64,000 nt of DNA from Megalonaias nervosa (lineage: Eukaryota; Mollusca; Bivalvia; Unionida; Unionidae): the NCBI GenBank assembly GCA_016617855.1, contig JAECUM010093720.1, forward strand, positions 1 through 64,000, given 5' to 3'. A program made the position numbers and the translations under genes. The notes beneath the pieces are model-generated. The model was not told the origin of the DNA and searched no databases. It saw only the letters and a list, made by a program, of their open reading frames with translations. Shown one piece after another: positions 12,258 to 24,640 of the stretch. Every line of letters starts with the position of its first letter. The stretch's first letter is position 1.

Positions 12258-12599
12258 CAGAATTCAAACTCCTGTGGCCTATGTGATTAAAGCGTCCACC
12301 TCAGATGCAGCAGGTCATGGGATTGAACCCCGGCTGAGTCATACCAAAGACTTATAAAAATGGTACTAGCAACTGCCTTGCGTGGCACTCAACATTAAAA
12401 GGTTAGTGTTAGGACTGATTGGCCTGTTGTCAGGATAATTTAACTGGGTGGAACATGATGCCACATGTCTGCAGCATGATTCCCCAATGCTCGACATCAC
12501 TATAAAATGCCACACTGTAGCAATATGACTCAGACTGTTAAAGCGACGTTAAAAAATAATTTTAAAAAACTCGACCAAACAAATCACAGAATTCAAACT
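12258..12599 (+). mobile_element. tRNA-derived SINE (family A, copy 2)
   Basis: The body is 12271-12586, flanked by the 13-bp target duplication cagaattcaaact (12258-12270 and 12587-12599). The A and B boxes are degenerate. The tail is AT-rich rather than (CA)n. The other duplicon has the uninterrupted site near 25910-25930, showing insertion after the segmental duplication. Confidence 0.92.
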
Positions 12600-12742
12600 A
12601 TATACACCATGAAGTTACCCATTAAATACGATTGTAATTTGGTCTCTACTTCATAAAACTCATATGAGAAATCACTAGAAGAATAAAGCATAGAGTTTAC
12701 ATTTAACAGTTCCATTCTGCACATTAGGTTTATCTGTATTTT

Positions 12743-13054
12743 AGTATTTTTCAAGACCAGTCCGCTGGCCTAGTGGTTAGAGTGTCTACCTGCATGCGGG
12801 AAGTTGTGGGTTTGAACCCTGGCCAAGTCATACCAAAGACTTATAAATATGGTACTAGCAGAGGTTAGTGTCAGGACTGGTCAGCCTGGTGTCAGGATAA
12901 TGCGACTGGGTGGGACATGATGCTACATGTCTGCGGCATGATGCCTCATTGCTAAACATCACTATAAACGATCACACTGAAGGCATCTTAGCGATATGAC
13001 TGAAAAATTGTTAAAGCTACGTTAAAAATCCAAAACACACAGAGTATTTTTCAA
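12743..13054 (+). mobile_element. tRNA-derived SINE (family A, copy 3)
   Basis: The body is 12755-13042, with an intact A box (TGGCCTAGTGG) and a B-box-like GGGTTTGAACC. The 12-bp target duplication agtatttttcaa is at 12743-12754 and 13043-13054. This copy lacks part of the mid-body seen in copies 1 and 4. The matching site in duplicon B (about 26050) has no SINE. Confidence 0.93.
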
Positions 13055-13354
13055 AACATGATATAAGATTAATCTCAATGATGACTGTGTTGAACACTTT
13101 AATAATAATACAGTTGAAAAACAGCTTCAAAGCTCGAGTCACTCCTCAACATAATAACATGCAAAGTTTAATATTGAATACCAGTCTCTAACAATGGTGT
13201 TGAGTGAATTCAGGCCTGAATCAGATATTTCCTGAACTTCCCCTTACTCTTTTCTTCAATATCACATTTTTGATTTTATAAAAATCTTTTTACATACACA
13301 AACATAGCGTGCACCTAATTCTTTTAAATAAGAATCTGAAAACCAGCATCAGTT

Positions 13355-13538
13355 ATGTTATTAAAAACACATAATCACTAACATGTTATTAATAACACAT
13401 TGGCAACACCTAATCACTAACATGTTATTAATAACACATTGGCAACACCTAATCACTAACATGTTATTAATAACACATTGGCAACACCTAATCACTAACA
13501 TGTTATTAATAACACATTGGCAACACCTAATCACTAAC
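13355..13538. repeat. 39-bp minisatellite, four identical units plus a degenerate one
   Basis: Units at 13383, 13422, 13461 and 13500 are identical and a diverged partial unit precedes them at 13355. Because 39 is a multiple of three, a frame stays open through the array, but this is a by-product and not evidence of a protein. The perfect identity points to recent expansion. Confidence 0.97.
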
Positions 13539-14087
13539 ATGGTTTTACATAAAGTTGAGCTCCCTTTGAGATCAACATAAATGTACGGAGAGAAAGCAAG
13601 AAATGGTATGTGTTCATTTCAAAATGTCTGTACGCACATCCGTGAATTCCTCTTGCCTAACCATAACATAACAAAGAAACTATCTCTCTTTCTTTCCACT
13701 GTTCTATGATACTACTTTATGAGACATACTTGAAAATTCAGCATTGACGACAGCAAAATCCGGAATGTCTTTAAAACCGGTATCGCATGAGGTACATTCA
13801 ATTTTGTAAAATCGATACTCCTTCAGTATTCAGAAAGTCTAGGACTCCTTCCATCTATGGATTTTATGAGTCATAAGTTTGAGATACTCATAAATTTCTA
13901 AGTTAGCCTCCAGGATGAGAGGAGCCATGGAAACAAAATGTGTCTCATAGTTAGAAATGGAGGGTGGCTTTGCACAAATTGTATTTTGTCTGAATGCTAA
14001 CACTAAAATTGTACGACTGAAAATCGATGTTAGGGTAGATTACACCTGCATGTAAATAGTGTATATCTGCTGTACAATTATGAATTG

Positions 14088-14201
14088 TGATATCTGGAAA
14101 TAATACACTTTAAAATGAGTTCTAATGATATCTGGAAATAATACACTTTAAAATGAGTTTTAGTGATATCTGGAAATAATACACTTTAAAATGAGTTTTA
14201 G
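14088..14201. repeat. 38-bp tandem repeat, three copies
   Basis: The unit starts 'tgatatctggaaataata' at 14088, 14126 and 14164 with two or three differences between copies. It lies within segmental duplication copy A. Confidence 0.95.
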
Positions 14202-15300
14202 TCCCCTTTTCTCTCAGTGTATGACATTGATACTTATCTAATAGAAAATGACAGAAATGGTGCATCATAGTTTCTGGTTATGTGTTATTTTGATATAAAC
14301 AAGTGTCATAATGACATCATGGACATTCTTGTAATGCAGAGTATCAACTGCATTAAACCCTTTACTGTAATCATTAGCAAAGGTCAAATTCTATGGTATG
14401 TCATCATCCTCAATAATGGTGTTTGCACCAAACTTCCATTTGAAATTAACAAAACAAGTGCGGTTATGTCATGATGTGATTTTGAACCTGTTATGTCATT
14501 TTTGACATCACAACATCAAGTGCTTGATTTTGATAGAAAGAATCTGGCATCGAAAATAATAATTATAAAGTCTACATAAGTTCTTTCATTTTTTCATTAA
14601 GGTGTATAATCAATCTGCTTTAAATATATTTATTTCTATATATTAATATGGTTACTGTGCTTTGTAGATCTATTACCCATATAATATTTATCCAATGCAT
14701 GTTTCATCAAACCCAATGAGACATCACGGATGATGTTATGGCAATACATAATGTGAAGATATAATGACCAAGGCATCTGAATTAATGTAAAGTCCATTCT
14801 TTATATTATTCATGCGATCCTTACTGGGTAGCATTTGTATTTACATGTAATACCATCTTCCTCAAGATTATTTCAGATGAAATTAATGAAATGCATTATT
14901 TAAAATGTCCTGCTAGTCCTTATTCATTCTACTTGTTTCATCTGAAATAGGCACTCATGTAAGACCGTACACTGTTGTTTATATCATTTTACATGTTAGT
15001 ACAACCTTTCATTGAAAAACACTTTGCTTCCATAAAGATAACTTCATTTTTCTCTGCCCCAACATTCATGTGACAATATTTAATATTTTTCTATACCACA
15101 TTAGTATGTCCAGTAAAATGCAGACAAGCTTGACCTCTGTTTCACCTGTTTGCAATTATACATGAGGAAGATGCATCTCCAGTGCATTACTATGGAAACG
15201 TTATTTCAATGTTGTCTAATGACAGGCCTGAAAATTTGTTATCAGTGCTGACATCACCAGCGTTATATAATTTGTTCTACCACTTAGCTTAAGTTTAAAG

Positions 15301-15759
15301 TAGAGAGGATTATACAAATGAGAAAACTATTAAATTTTCAAACAAAAGTTTCTGTTTCACTCGTTAATGAATAACAAAATTAAATTCTTCAGTCCAATTT
15401 TCCCTATTTCATGTTAAAGAATGATACATTTAATGCTTACCTTCCAGACTAATTTTAAAAGTACATCAAGAAAATTAATGAAATGAAAAACGATAATATT
15501 ATTTTGCAAACACAGTAGTGTCCTTTTTAGCTGCTGTTTTTTTCTTAACAAAGCCAAAGCAGGAAAACTTCAACATACACGCGAAATTAAACAGAACAAT
15601 GCTCAATGCACTTCTTTGCATTTTAAATATATATTTTATTTTCTATGGTTTTGTTCCTCATGTGCAAGTTTGTAGAGTAATAATGTCATTGCTTTGTCAA
15701 AACCTCTCTGGTGCGACACAAGTTCCTTTACTGTAAGTTTCAGTTCAAAGGTAAAGAGT

Positions 15760-15819
<60 letters not shown>

Positions 15820-16430
15820 CCTCTGCATTGTTAAAAAGAAATAATCAATGTAAATAATTTATAGACACTGTTATGTACACAGTTATTATACTCTTTGTGC
15901 CGATTCACTATTGACCAATAAGCATTAGGCTGTATCAGAATCTCTGAGAAAAATTTATTAAAATCCTTTTTTCTGTATTCAAACTTTCATGTCCCTTTGC
16001 GAAGAAATTGAAATTAATTAATATGAAAACAACTGCACAAACATGCATACAAGTCTGCCGGCAAACACATGTGAATAAAAATGAAGTTTGTCATAAGAAC
16101 TATTAGCAAGAGTGGTGTTTAATTATCAGTTCTTAAAAACTTATTGTGAATGATAAAGTGAAACTATCATTTTACATGCACATTTTGAAATGGGCTTTGG
16201 AATACTGGCAAAAGTGACACATGTTTCATTTTGTATATAACTGTGGGATTTTGTAAATAAATGAATATATGGGTCGCTACCAAAAGGCTGCAGTTTTGAA
16301 TTGTGCCATCAGATCAGCCTGGGTCAGCTACAATGGTGTGTCCAGGGTGAAGTACTTTACCTTAGCTGCCTAGGTACTAAATAAACTAATTGTGTTGCTT
16401 TGCCTTAGAACACCTAATGGAACTAAACTG
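15301..16430. other. Noncoding stretch containing a long (TA)n microsatellite
   Basis: A TA run occupies 15763-15818. A G+C-richer patch at about 16265-16370 looks like a fragment of a dispersed repeat, but I cannot assign it. Nothing else was recognised. Confidence 0.6.
15763..15818. repeat. (TA)n microsatellite
   Basis: An uninterrupted TA run of about 28 units. Confidence 0.98.
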
Positions 16431-16434
16431 GGTC

Positions 16435-16698
16435 TTAATCTTCATTCAGAATGATGAAATGCCTTTGACTGGAACAAATGCAAGCTATATGATGCATTCT
16501 TAATATCAGTCTACTGGCAAAAAGTAAAAAACTCTTGAAGTTAGGATTGTCGTAATGATGTAGGTAGAATGGTTTTGCTCTTAGTCTTTTATACAGCTGG
16601 TCAATTTGTATGTCTCTTTTGTTTAGCAAAGTAACAAAATACCCTCCAACAATTGTGGTGTAATTGACAATATCTGAAATCCAGACTAACACCAACAT
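16435..16698 (-). CDS. Unidentified open frame, possible terminal exon
   Basis: The minus-strand frame is open for 87 codons and ends at a TAA (16435-16437). A GTGCAG acceptor-like sequence lies just upstream, near 16701. The peptide is mixed hydrophobic and basic, with no motif I know. Its composition is more protein-like than most open frames here, but the length is still compatible with chance in AT-rich DNA. Confidence 0.22.
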   Translation of the reverse strand: MLVLVWISDIVNYTTIVGGYFVTLLNKRDIQIDQLYKRLRAKPFYLHHYDNPNFKSFLLFASRLILRMHHIACICSSQRHFIILNED

Positions 16699-16705
16699 TC
16701 TGCAC

Positions 16706-19185
16706 GAATATCAGGAATAAATTTTATTAAAGATAAACAAAAAATAAATGAATGTTAACAAAATAAAATTGTACAAAAGTAATCCACTGCTATGTCAGAA
16801 AAAGATAAGGAACTGTTCGATCCTTTCAAGTTTTGCTTGACCTGCTTGATTTTCATAGGAGCATTATTTATGCTAAAAATATATCTTTTAAAACTTTGTC
16901 AGGGAAATTGAATGAATTTTAATACAATATTAGATACGTCTTCTTCATAACACATACCAGAATTAAGTATCTGTAACCTCCACAAGGGTTTCATCTACAA
17001 CTGTCTGAAGTTCTTTATGGCATTTACATTGTTATTTGAATATTTGTTATTGGGATTGACTGAATGATGATATTTTTACTGACCAATCATACAGTAATTA
17101 GATTTTACTATGACATAACATGCTTCAGAATAATTCATTGTTTTGGGGATAATACCAGTTACCTGGATTTGAGCATTTATGGCAGAAAACTGGCCTGGCA
17201 AGCAATGACTGTTTGTGTTGACTAAAAAAAAAAGAGTAATGTCTTTGCTGTATAATGCGTGTGTAAACCTCTCTCGCATAGGCATGTGCAAATTTAATGT
17301 TGAAATTATAAGCGAATGTTTGTGTTTACCATACTATGACTTTGAATATTTCGAGCCACTTTGGCAGAATAAATCAAGCATGCATACAACATTTTTTCTC
17401 TTATAATTTTTAGAGTTTTTTTTCATATCAACCTCAGTGTAAAAGATACCAAAATACTAAAAAAAAATAATAATATAAGAAACATATATATTTTAACCAA
17501 AATGAAGCCCCTTGCCATGACTACAACATTCAAAGTGAAGAAAAGGGGGTCAAACTGTTCTCTGATAGTACATGACTGTAAGGAGTTAGTGAAGGGTAGT
17601 CCAACATCTTAACACCATGGGCCACATTGACAAAAAATATAAAGTTTGTGGTCCAAACATACACATATTATATATACTATAATTATAAAACTGACTTTTA
17701 CTTTACTATACGAGTAAGAATGTTAATGTTTATTTTAAGCTAGGCCATGAATTACTGGATTTTCTGAGAGGAAAAAATCTTGAAATTTTACTGTAGTGAA
17801 AAAATTTCTTAATTTTTCTGGTCATCAATAGATACAGATGACATTATAACCAAGATATTTAAAGTTATTTTTTGACACTTAAGTAGCTGAGCTCGAAATA
17901 TGGCAGTCTCCTCGGAAAAATTATTAATGTTCAAATCCAATATCTTTCTTAACGTGCTATTTCACTTTGAATTTGAAAGGACAATTATGTTACTGTTTAT
18001 GTGCAAATAATCACAAAGAACAGCAGAACATGAATGGTGAACTGCTGATATCATGCCGGCTTTAGTAAGAAATCAGCTATTAAAATCTGTTATAAAGTAC
18101 ATATTGCTAGCCAAATCATTTGAGCATAAAATAAAAAGAAAATTTTGTTACTACAAGGGAATAATGGATAAATTTAGTCTCTTGGGTGATGCACTTATTA
18201 TTTTTCATCCACTCCATGAAATATGTCCATTATTAACTTAAAATGTCATCCATCAAATGAAACTCTTAATAAACCTTCTTTTAAGTTGCGAAATACACGT
18301 TGGCCCTGCAATACATCTTGTGTTTTGGCTATCACTAAAATCCTGTCTAAATCTGGAAATGCAACACTGATTGATGTTTGGTGGTTTACAGTTTAGGTCT
18401 TGTTTTAATAAGATTTCGTTTACAGCAGAACTATGGATACAAACGTAATGCGTGATATGTAAATCAGTCATCAAATCACCAACTAAAGCAGCCATATAAT
18501 ATAAAAACAGTTAATACATACATCAGTTTATAATTGCTTGCATATGTAGTTGGAAGTTTTAATAATGCGATAATGAAAACATGTATTACTGTAATGACAT
18601 GTTTAATTTTGTGACTGAACATCTTGATGACAAATGTTTGACTTCTGTCTACTAAGCTGTATGTGTGTAACTTCCAAATTCGGTTGTAATAATTTGATCT
18701 CAATTTAACATGATCGGTCATGAGAATGAAAACTGATCAATAAGTAGACAAATTATGTAATACGGTTGCATATAGTTGATTAAAAATAGAACTGTCTCAA
18801 GTCAAGGGAGCCATTTCAATAACTTCACATGTAAAACCTCGCTGCAAACATGGTGAGGTTTTTTACGTTTGGGTCGGATAACTGTACAATTTCAGTGCAA
18901 CTCTACAAGGAATTTATGTGCATTTTCATTTCAACAACAGTTTCATATACTTCTTTTGTATGCCTTGTTGTAAATTTTTTGGCAGTACTGGACATGTATA
19001 GTGCAAGTGTATCTTGAGGTTTCCATACTATTGTCCCACATGCAGGAAAAATTATTAAAAATATCAAGGACCGTTACATGCACCAGCTTTTCTTCTTCTA
19101 GTTCAGCCAAGCTATTGGTATCTGATGTTTGGATATAAAGGGAGATAATAATTTTTGGAAACCTGTACTTTGATAGCGCAGGTCT
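16706..19185. other. AT-rich stretch without recognisable genes
   Basis: Only short chance frames and A/T runs are seen. A few words near 17600-17660 resemble a decayed dispersed repeat. Nothing was assigned. Confidence 0.5.
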
Positions 19186-19189
19186 CTCC

Positions 19190-19485
19190 ACAAGTTTTCC
19201 ACTGGGCAAACAAGGACATGGTTTTGGACATGTGTATCGGCAGCTTTAGAGGAAAGATACACTCCAAAACTGCGAACAAGCATCAAATGTGTAAACAGGA
19301 ACCGTCCTAAAAATTATGTTTTTACATTATTTTGGGCTAAAAATTTTGGCAGAAGCAAAATTTTACCCTTTTTCCTACTGATGTCCTCAGTTGGAAGTGT
19401 GTCCTTGGTATGTTGGTGTGTAATCGCATGAATGTCCTTGATTTATACCAAACACACACACACATTCTTGTAATTGGTGGATATC
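19190..19485. repeat. Duplicated segment, homologous to 27737-28000
   Basis: About 290 bp aligns collinearly with 27737-28000, for example 'aggaaagatacactccaaaa' at 19250 versus the near-identical 'ggaaagatacactccaaaat' at 27796, and 'ttggtgtgtaat' at 19413 versus 27944. It lies in the same order relative to the larger duplication, so it may be its distal end, with about 4 kb present only in copy A. Confidence 0.8.
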
Positions 19486-19643
19486 AAGGACTCATGTATG
19501 GAACCGCATAATAAGGACATTCGTTCTGGCAATCTTAGATAAAAAAGAAATACAGTTTCTGGCAGTAAATTAATAGCAAATGGTGATGTATCAAGGAGGG
19601 AACTGCATGATCAATTCTAAGGAATATGAAAGTTAGCAATGCA

Positions 19644-19750
19644 AGTGAGGATGCACACGTGTACACAGATATTCTGTATAATCCATGCAAACTAAGGACA
19701 CACATAACTTTTGACCACAACATGGAAACTGTAGACAATGTGATGTCATG
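19644..19750. repeat. Isolated, degenerate unit of the 20.6-22.9 kb satellite
   Basis: It contains the satellite words 'caaactaaggacacaca' and a 'catggaaactgtagacaatg' block in the same order and spacing as the array unit, about 0.8 kb before the array begins. Confidence 0.75.
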
Positions 19751-20167
19751 GCCAGCTGTGACTTCCATTATCTTGTGGAATGAAATGAAGAGAAACATTA
19801 TTAAGCTGTACATGAACTGTTCATACTAAGAGGGTTGGTGCACTCAGATATAATTGTGATTTGTTTTTTTCCATCTCAGAAATATCTTTAACTGTTTCCA
19901 GAATAAAAGGCCAATCACATTATGATTATCCCTTCTCTAGTTAAGGTATCAGTCTTTAATTGCTACTTCATACAACAATGTGGCAGGCTGGTGATTCCAT
20001 ACAGTACTGGGGCTGTTAATATGGTTATGTATCAAAACATGTATTGTTATTCTGTAAGCGTGCATAAATTGATAATATCAAGAACAATTTATATATGACA
20101 TGAACCTATTCTAATAAATCTTAAACCATCATGAAATCTGAAACTGATTTTCCTTGTTGGTATTATG

Positions 20168-20444
20168 ACTGAATTTGAAGGAGCCCCGAGTGGCCAAGTG
20201 GTCTAAAGCGCTCTCCGTTACGGATCACTGCCATCTCACCTCTGTCTGCGTGCGTTCGAGTCTAGGATTCGGCGAATGCAGATATGTGAGAAAGCTTGCC
20301 AGTAGCTTCTCGTGGGTCGGTGGTTCTTTCCAGGGATTTCCTGGTTTCTTCCTCCACCATTAATACTGGCCGCCATGTATAGCCTATCGTGTGCTGAAAA
20401 ATGGCGTTAAGCCCCACAACAACAACAACAACAACTGAATTTGA
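20168..20444 (+). mobile_element. tRNA-derived SINE (family B, copy 1)
   Basis: The body is 20179-20433. The A box is TGGCCAAGTGG (20191-20201), the B box is GCGTTCGAGTC (about 20250), and the tail is (AAC)n. The 11-bp target duplication actgaatttga is at 20168-20178 and 20434-20444. The long spacing between boxes suggests a class II (Ser/Leu-like) tRNA ancestor, which is inference. An inverted copy lies at 53231-53484. Confidence 0.93.
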
Positions 20445-20565
20445 TTTAATTGTTTCACAACAGTTAATATGTATTAAGACTTTAACCTAAGAATTTAATG
20501 AATGCTTTTATACTGATCGTTTGTACTCTTCTTTAAATGAAAGACAACAATAATTTTCAAAAATC

Positions 20566-22925
20566 ATGGAGACTATTGACTATGGTGTATCATGGTTGAA
20601 GAAGATATCATTATACATATATAATCAAATACCAATACAAAGGACACACATAATTGCTGACAAAAAAGAGACTGCGGACATAATGGACAATGAAGACACG
20701 TTTACACAATTAAAAATATCAATACAAACTAAGGACACACACAATTATTGAGAAAACATGAAACATGATGACATTTGTAAATCATGGACAAAGAGAACAT
20801 ATTTACACATCTAGTCTAAACGATTAGTACAAAAAAAGGACTCACACTACTGACAAAATCATGGAGACTGTGAACATTAGTACGTCATGAGCAACCATGA
20901 CATATTTACACATCTTGTCTGAACAATCAACACAAATCAAGGACACGCACTACTGACAAAATCACGGAGACCGTGGACATTGGTACATCATGACTAATGA
21001 GGACATATTTACACATCTTGTCTAAACAATCAATACAAATCAAGGACACACACTATTGACAAAATCACGGAGACCGTGGACATTGGTACATCATGACCAA
21101 TGAGGACATGTTCACACATCTAGTATAGTCTGAACTATCAATACAAATTAAGGATGCACACTAATGACAAAATCAAGGACATGTTTACACATCTAGTCTA
21201 GTCTTGACAATCAATCCAAATTAAGGACACACACTATTGACAAAATCAAGGAGACTGTGGACATTGATACATCATGGACAATGAAGACATATTTACACAT
21301 CTAGTTTGAACTATCAATACAAACCAAGGACACACACTACTGACAATATCACGGAGGCTGTGGACATTGGTACATCATGGACAATGAAGACATATTTACA
21401 CATCTGGTCTAAACTATCAATACAAACTAAGGATGCACACTGCTGATAAAATCATGGAGACTGTGAACATTGGTACATCATGGACAATGAAGATGTATTT
21501 ACATGTTTAGTCTAAACCATCAATACAAGGTAGGGACGCACGCTATTGGCAAGATCATGGAGACTGTGGACATTGGTACCTCATGAACAACGATGACTCA
21601 TTTACACATGTAGTCTGAATTAGCAGTACAAACTAAGGACCCACACTACTGACAAAATCACGGAGACCAAGGACATTGGTATGTCATGGAAAACGAAGAC
21701 TCACACATCTACTCTGAACTATCAATACAAACTAAGGACGTACACTATTGACAATATCACACAGACTGTGGACATTGGTAGCTCATCAACAATGAAGATG
21801 CACTCATACATCTAGTCTGAATTAACAAAAGAAACTAAGAATGCACACATCTATTCTGAGCTATCGTTACAAACTAAGGATGCACGCTAAGGGCAAAATC
21901 AGAGACAGTGGACGCTGGTACATGACGGACAACGAAGATGCATTTACACAACTAGTCTGAACTATCAATACAAACTAAGGATGCACACTATTGACAAAAT
22001 CACGGAGAACATGGACACTGGTACATTATGACCAATGAGGACATGTTTGCACATCTAGTCCAGTCTTAACAATCAATACCACCGCTCCAGTGCCCTAGTG
22101 GTTAAAGCGTCTGCCTCGGATGTGGGAGGTCACGGGTTTGAACCTTGGCCGAGTCATATCAAGACTTATACAAATACAGCTGCCTCACTGGGTGCTGAGC
22201 ATTATGAGGTTAGTGTTAGGGCTGGTCAGCCTGGTATCAGAATAATGTGACTGGGTGGGATATCATGCTACACGTCTGTGGCATGATGCCCCAGTGCTAG
22301 ACATCACTATAAACTGCCACACTGCAGACATTGAAAAGATATGACTGAAAAATTGTTAAAGCTACGTTAAAAATCCAAATCACACACACACACACTTAAC
22401 AATCAATACAAATTAAGGATGCACACTACTGACAAAATCAAGGAGAGTGTGGACATTGATTTTTCATGGAAAATGAAGACATATTGACACCGCATCTGAA
22501 CTGTCAACAGAGAGTAGGCACGCACACTACTGACAAAATCACTGAGACTGTGGACACTGGTACCTCATGAACAATGATGACTCATTACACATGTAGCCTG
22601 AACTATCAATACAAACTAAGGATGCACACTACTGACAAAACCACGGAGACCATGTACATTGGTACATCATGAACAACGAAGAGGCATTTACACATCTAGT
22701 CTGAACTATTAATACAAACTAAGGATGCACACTATTGACAATATCACAGAGACCATGGACATCGGTAGCTCATCAACAACAAAGATGCATTCACACATCT
22801 AGTCTGGACTATCAATAGAAACTAAAGACGCAGACATCTATTCTGTACTATCAATAATGATGCATGCTATTGACAAAATCATGGAGACTGTGGACACTGG
22901 TAAATCATGACTAATGAGGACATTT
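20566..22925. repeat. Satellite array, unit about 103-110 bp, roughly 20 diverged copies
   Basis: The repeating order is: 'tttacacatctagtctgaac', 'tatcaatacaaactaaggac', 'acactattgacaaaatcac', 'ggagactgtggacattggta', then 'catcatggacaatgaagaca'. Copies differ by point changes and small deletions. The array is interrupted by a SINE at 22065-22409. Confidence 0.93.
22065..22409 (+). mobile_element. tRNA-derived SINE (family A, copy 4) inside the satellite
   Basis: The body is 22080-22394, with a short (CA)n tail. The 15-bp target duplication cttaacaatcaatac is at 22065-22079 and 22395-22409. Both halves of the duplication are satellite sequence, so the array existed before the insertion. Confidence 0.94.
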
Positions 22926-23069
22926 TTAAAAAAAGATTCAGATTTAAGAAATGCTGGCAAATAATATTTATTTTCAATTTTCGGAAATTTTTTGTTAAAG
23001 TTTCATGATTTAGTCTTATACAATCATATATAATTTTAAATTCCAAATATCTGCATGAGTTTAAATTTG

Positions 23070-23540
23070 TTGAGGATAGGTAGGCTGTTGATATATTGTA
23101 CCATGCTGTTGTAAAAGTCCTAGCAGATGCTATTAATACTGTTACCCACATTGCAAACTCTAAAAATTAAGTGATACTGGGATGGATTCATTGTAAAAGA
23201 TTCGCATAATGAAGGTAGGGTTTATTTCATCTTATGGTGTGATAATGGTAAGCATAGGTATGGTTTTTTAATCGAGATGATAATGAAATCCAGGGTCCAG
23301 TTTAAGTATGCCTTAAGATTATGTGTGACACTAGATATATGGATGAATTCTATGCCAAGAAGTTAAACAGTAAAGATCTTAATTCATTTGGGAAAGATTT
23401 TGTTCAAGAGACTAGAAAACGCACTCTCCCAGCCAATGATGTGGGTAACGTGACAGGTCAGCAAGACTTTATTGTAATGTGGCAAAGTCACTGTTGTGAG
23501 ATACTTAATTCAAGTAAAGGTAAAAAAAAGAAAGAAAAAA
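23070..23540 (+). mobile_element. LINE ORF2 fragment (linker between endonuclease and RT)
   Basis: Translating across frames gives a YWD block (about 23173), a spaced W-N-GKxRYG block (about 23235-23265), SRVQFKYALRLC (about 23290-23325) and, in one open frame from 23321, a block ending MWQSHCCEILNSSK. This order matches the linker of LINEs with an FKYALR / DxWxxHYxxLLNS signature. Both ends are missing and frames change, so it is a dead fragment. Confidence 0.7.
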
Positions 23541-24640
23541 GAAACCCACCCGCTCACCCATCCATCCAGTATTGGTTGGCTTGAAAATGACAGAAATTGC
23601 ACACAGAGATAATGAATTTGTACATTTCACGAGATTAATGATAATACTGATAAATTTAAAAACCAGTTGTTCAACGAGTTTTGATTCTGATTCTCTTCAA
23701 CTAGACTACCTTAAATATGCTACTGAAATCTTGCATGTGCTAACCTTGTTTGTTTCCATAAATCCAATAAAAAAGAAACTATTGTGTAACAGACTTTCAT
23801 TTGTCTTTAAATTTCTTCGTGAAAGTTCTCGGAATAGTGTTTTAAGACATTTTACAACGTTTATATAAACAAGGGGTGTTTTTTCTCTCATGTTAATTTT
23901 AATTTAATTGTATTATGTTTTAGTATTAAGTTTAAGGCAAAAAAAACTGACCTTTATAGCATTCTTCGATTTAGAACCAATGCAGAATAAACTTTAAAGC
24001 AATATGGTCATATATTTATGTAGGAAAATATTAAAACCTGATTTTCAGTACAGTATTATATTACTGACAAAGGATCATCTTGAAACAAAGATTTATTAGC
24101 CATTCTGCTAATCATACAGCCTAGTTCCAATACTCTCATCATTGATACATGCAACACTATGCTGAGAGTCTGCTAACCTGATAAAGTTTAAAGTTTAAAA
24201 TGGTATTTGTATGGTTGCAACCAATATATGACTTTAAGTGATCCATGATATTCGAGTGTATGTGGTTTGAGTTTTTAAAGTTAATCAACATGAAACATGA
24301 ACAATTTTTAAACAGGTACCAACCCCAACCCCTCTTTCTCTCTTCATCTTCACTAGCCAATGGTCCGATATGTTAACCCTATCTACAAAGGGTTAACATA
24401 TAGGAACCTTGGCTAGTGAAGATGATTGTATATCAACAATACTGAAACATGTACTCGGGATTCGTTTTTTGTGTATTAGTATATATGTGTGATTGATGCC
24501 TTTCGTTTGTATAATGGATCCAAGTAACGATTTTTGTTTGTTGTTTGTTTGTTGTTGCTTTTTTATCATTAGACTAACATATCTGGTTAATAAAGCCCCG
24601 GTATTTCATTACAAAAGAGATTTGGGACTTTTATGACAAT
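23541..24640. other. Noncoding stretch with one perfect-looking foldback
   Basis: Apart from the hairpin at 24344-24425 (listed separately) nothing was recognised. The frame at 23572-23868 has no known motif and is taken as chance. Confidence 0.5.
24344..24425. repeat. 82-nt inverted repeat (37-bp arms, about 8-nt loop)
   Basis: The arm 'tcatcttcactagccaa' at 24344 is mirrored by 'ggctagtgaagatga' ending at 24425. The inner arm reads 'atatgttaaccct' against 'agggttaacatat'. About 34 of 37 positions pair. No clear target duplication is seen. It is most likely a foldback/MITE remnant; the size also fits a pre-miRNA-like hairpin. Confidence 0.88.

Larger units (their letters stand above)
10821..15300. 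repeat. Segmental duplication, copy A (with insertions)
   Basis: Long stretches align by eye with 24649-27540 in the same order and orientation. Anchors include the words near 10865/24690 ('tgaactgttttca'), 11215/25045 ('aaagcattaact'), 12160/25815 ('agtgacattattgag'), 12599/25915 ('atatacaccatga'), 13215/26224 ('ggcctgaatcaga') and 15131/27412 ('tgacctctgttt'). Copy A also contains two SINEs, a palindromic MITE and a 39-bp minisatellite absent from copy B. The sequence is diverged and noncoding. Confidence 0.8.

Noticed and set aside
13383..13580. A 65-codon frame with a 13-residue repeat
   Set aside because: Explained entirely by the 39-bp tandem repeat.
20179..20260. A possible tRNA gene
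   Set aside because: A and B boxes are present, but the sequence continues into a SINE body with an (AAC)n tail and a target duplication, so it is a SINE head. The same applies to the heads at 3.63, 12.27, 12.76, 22.08 and 53.48 kb.
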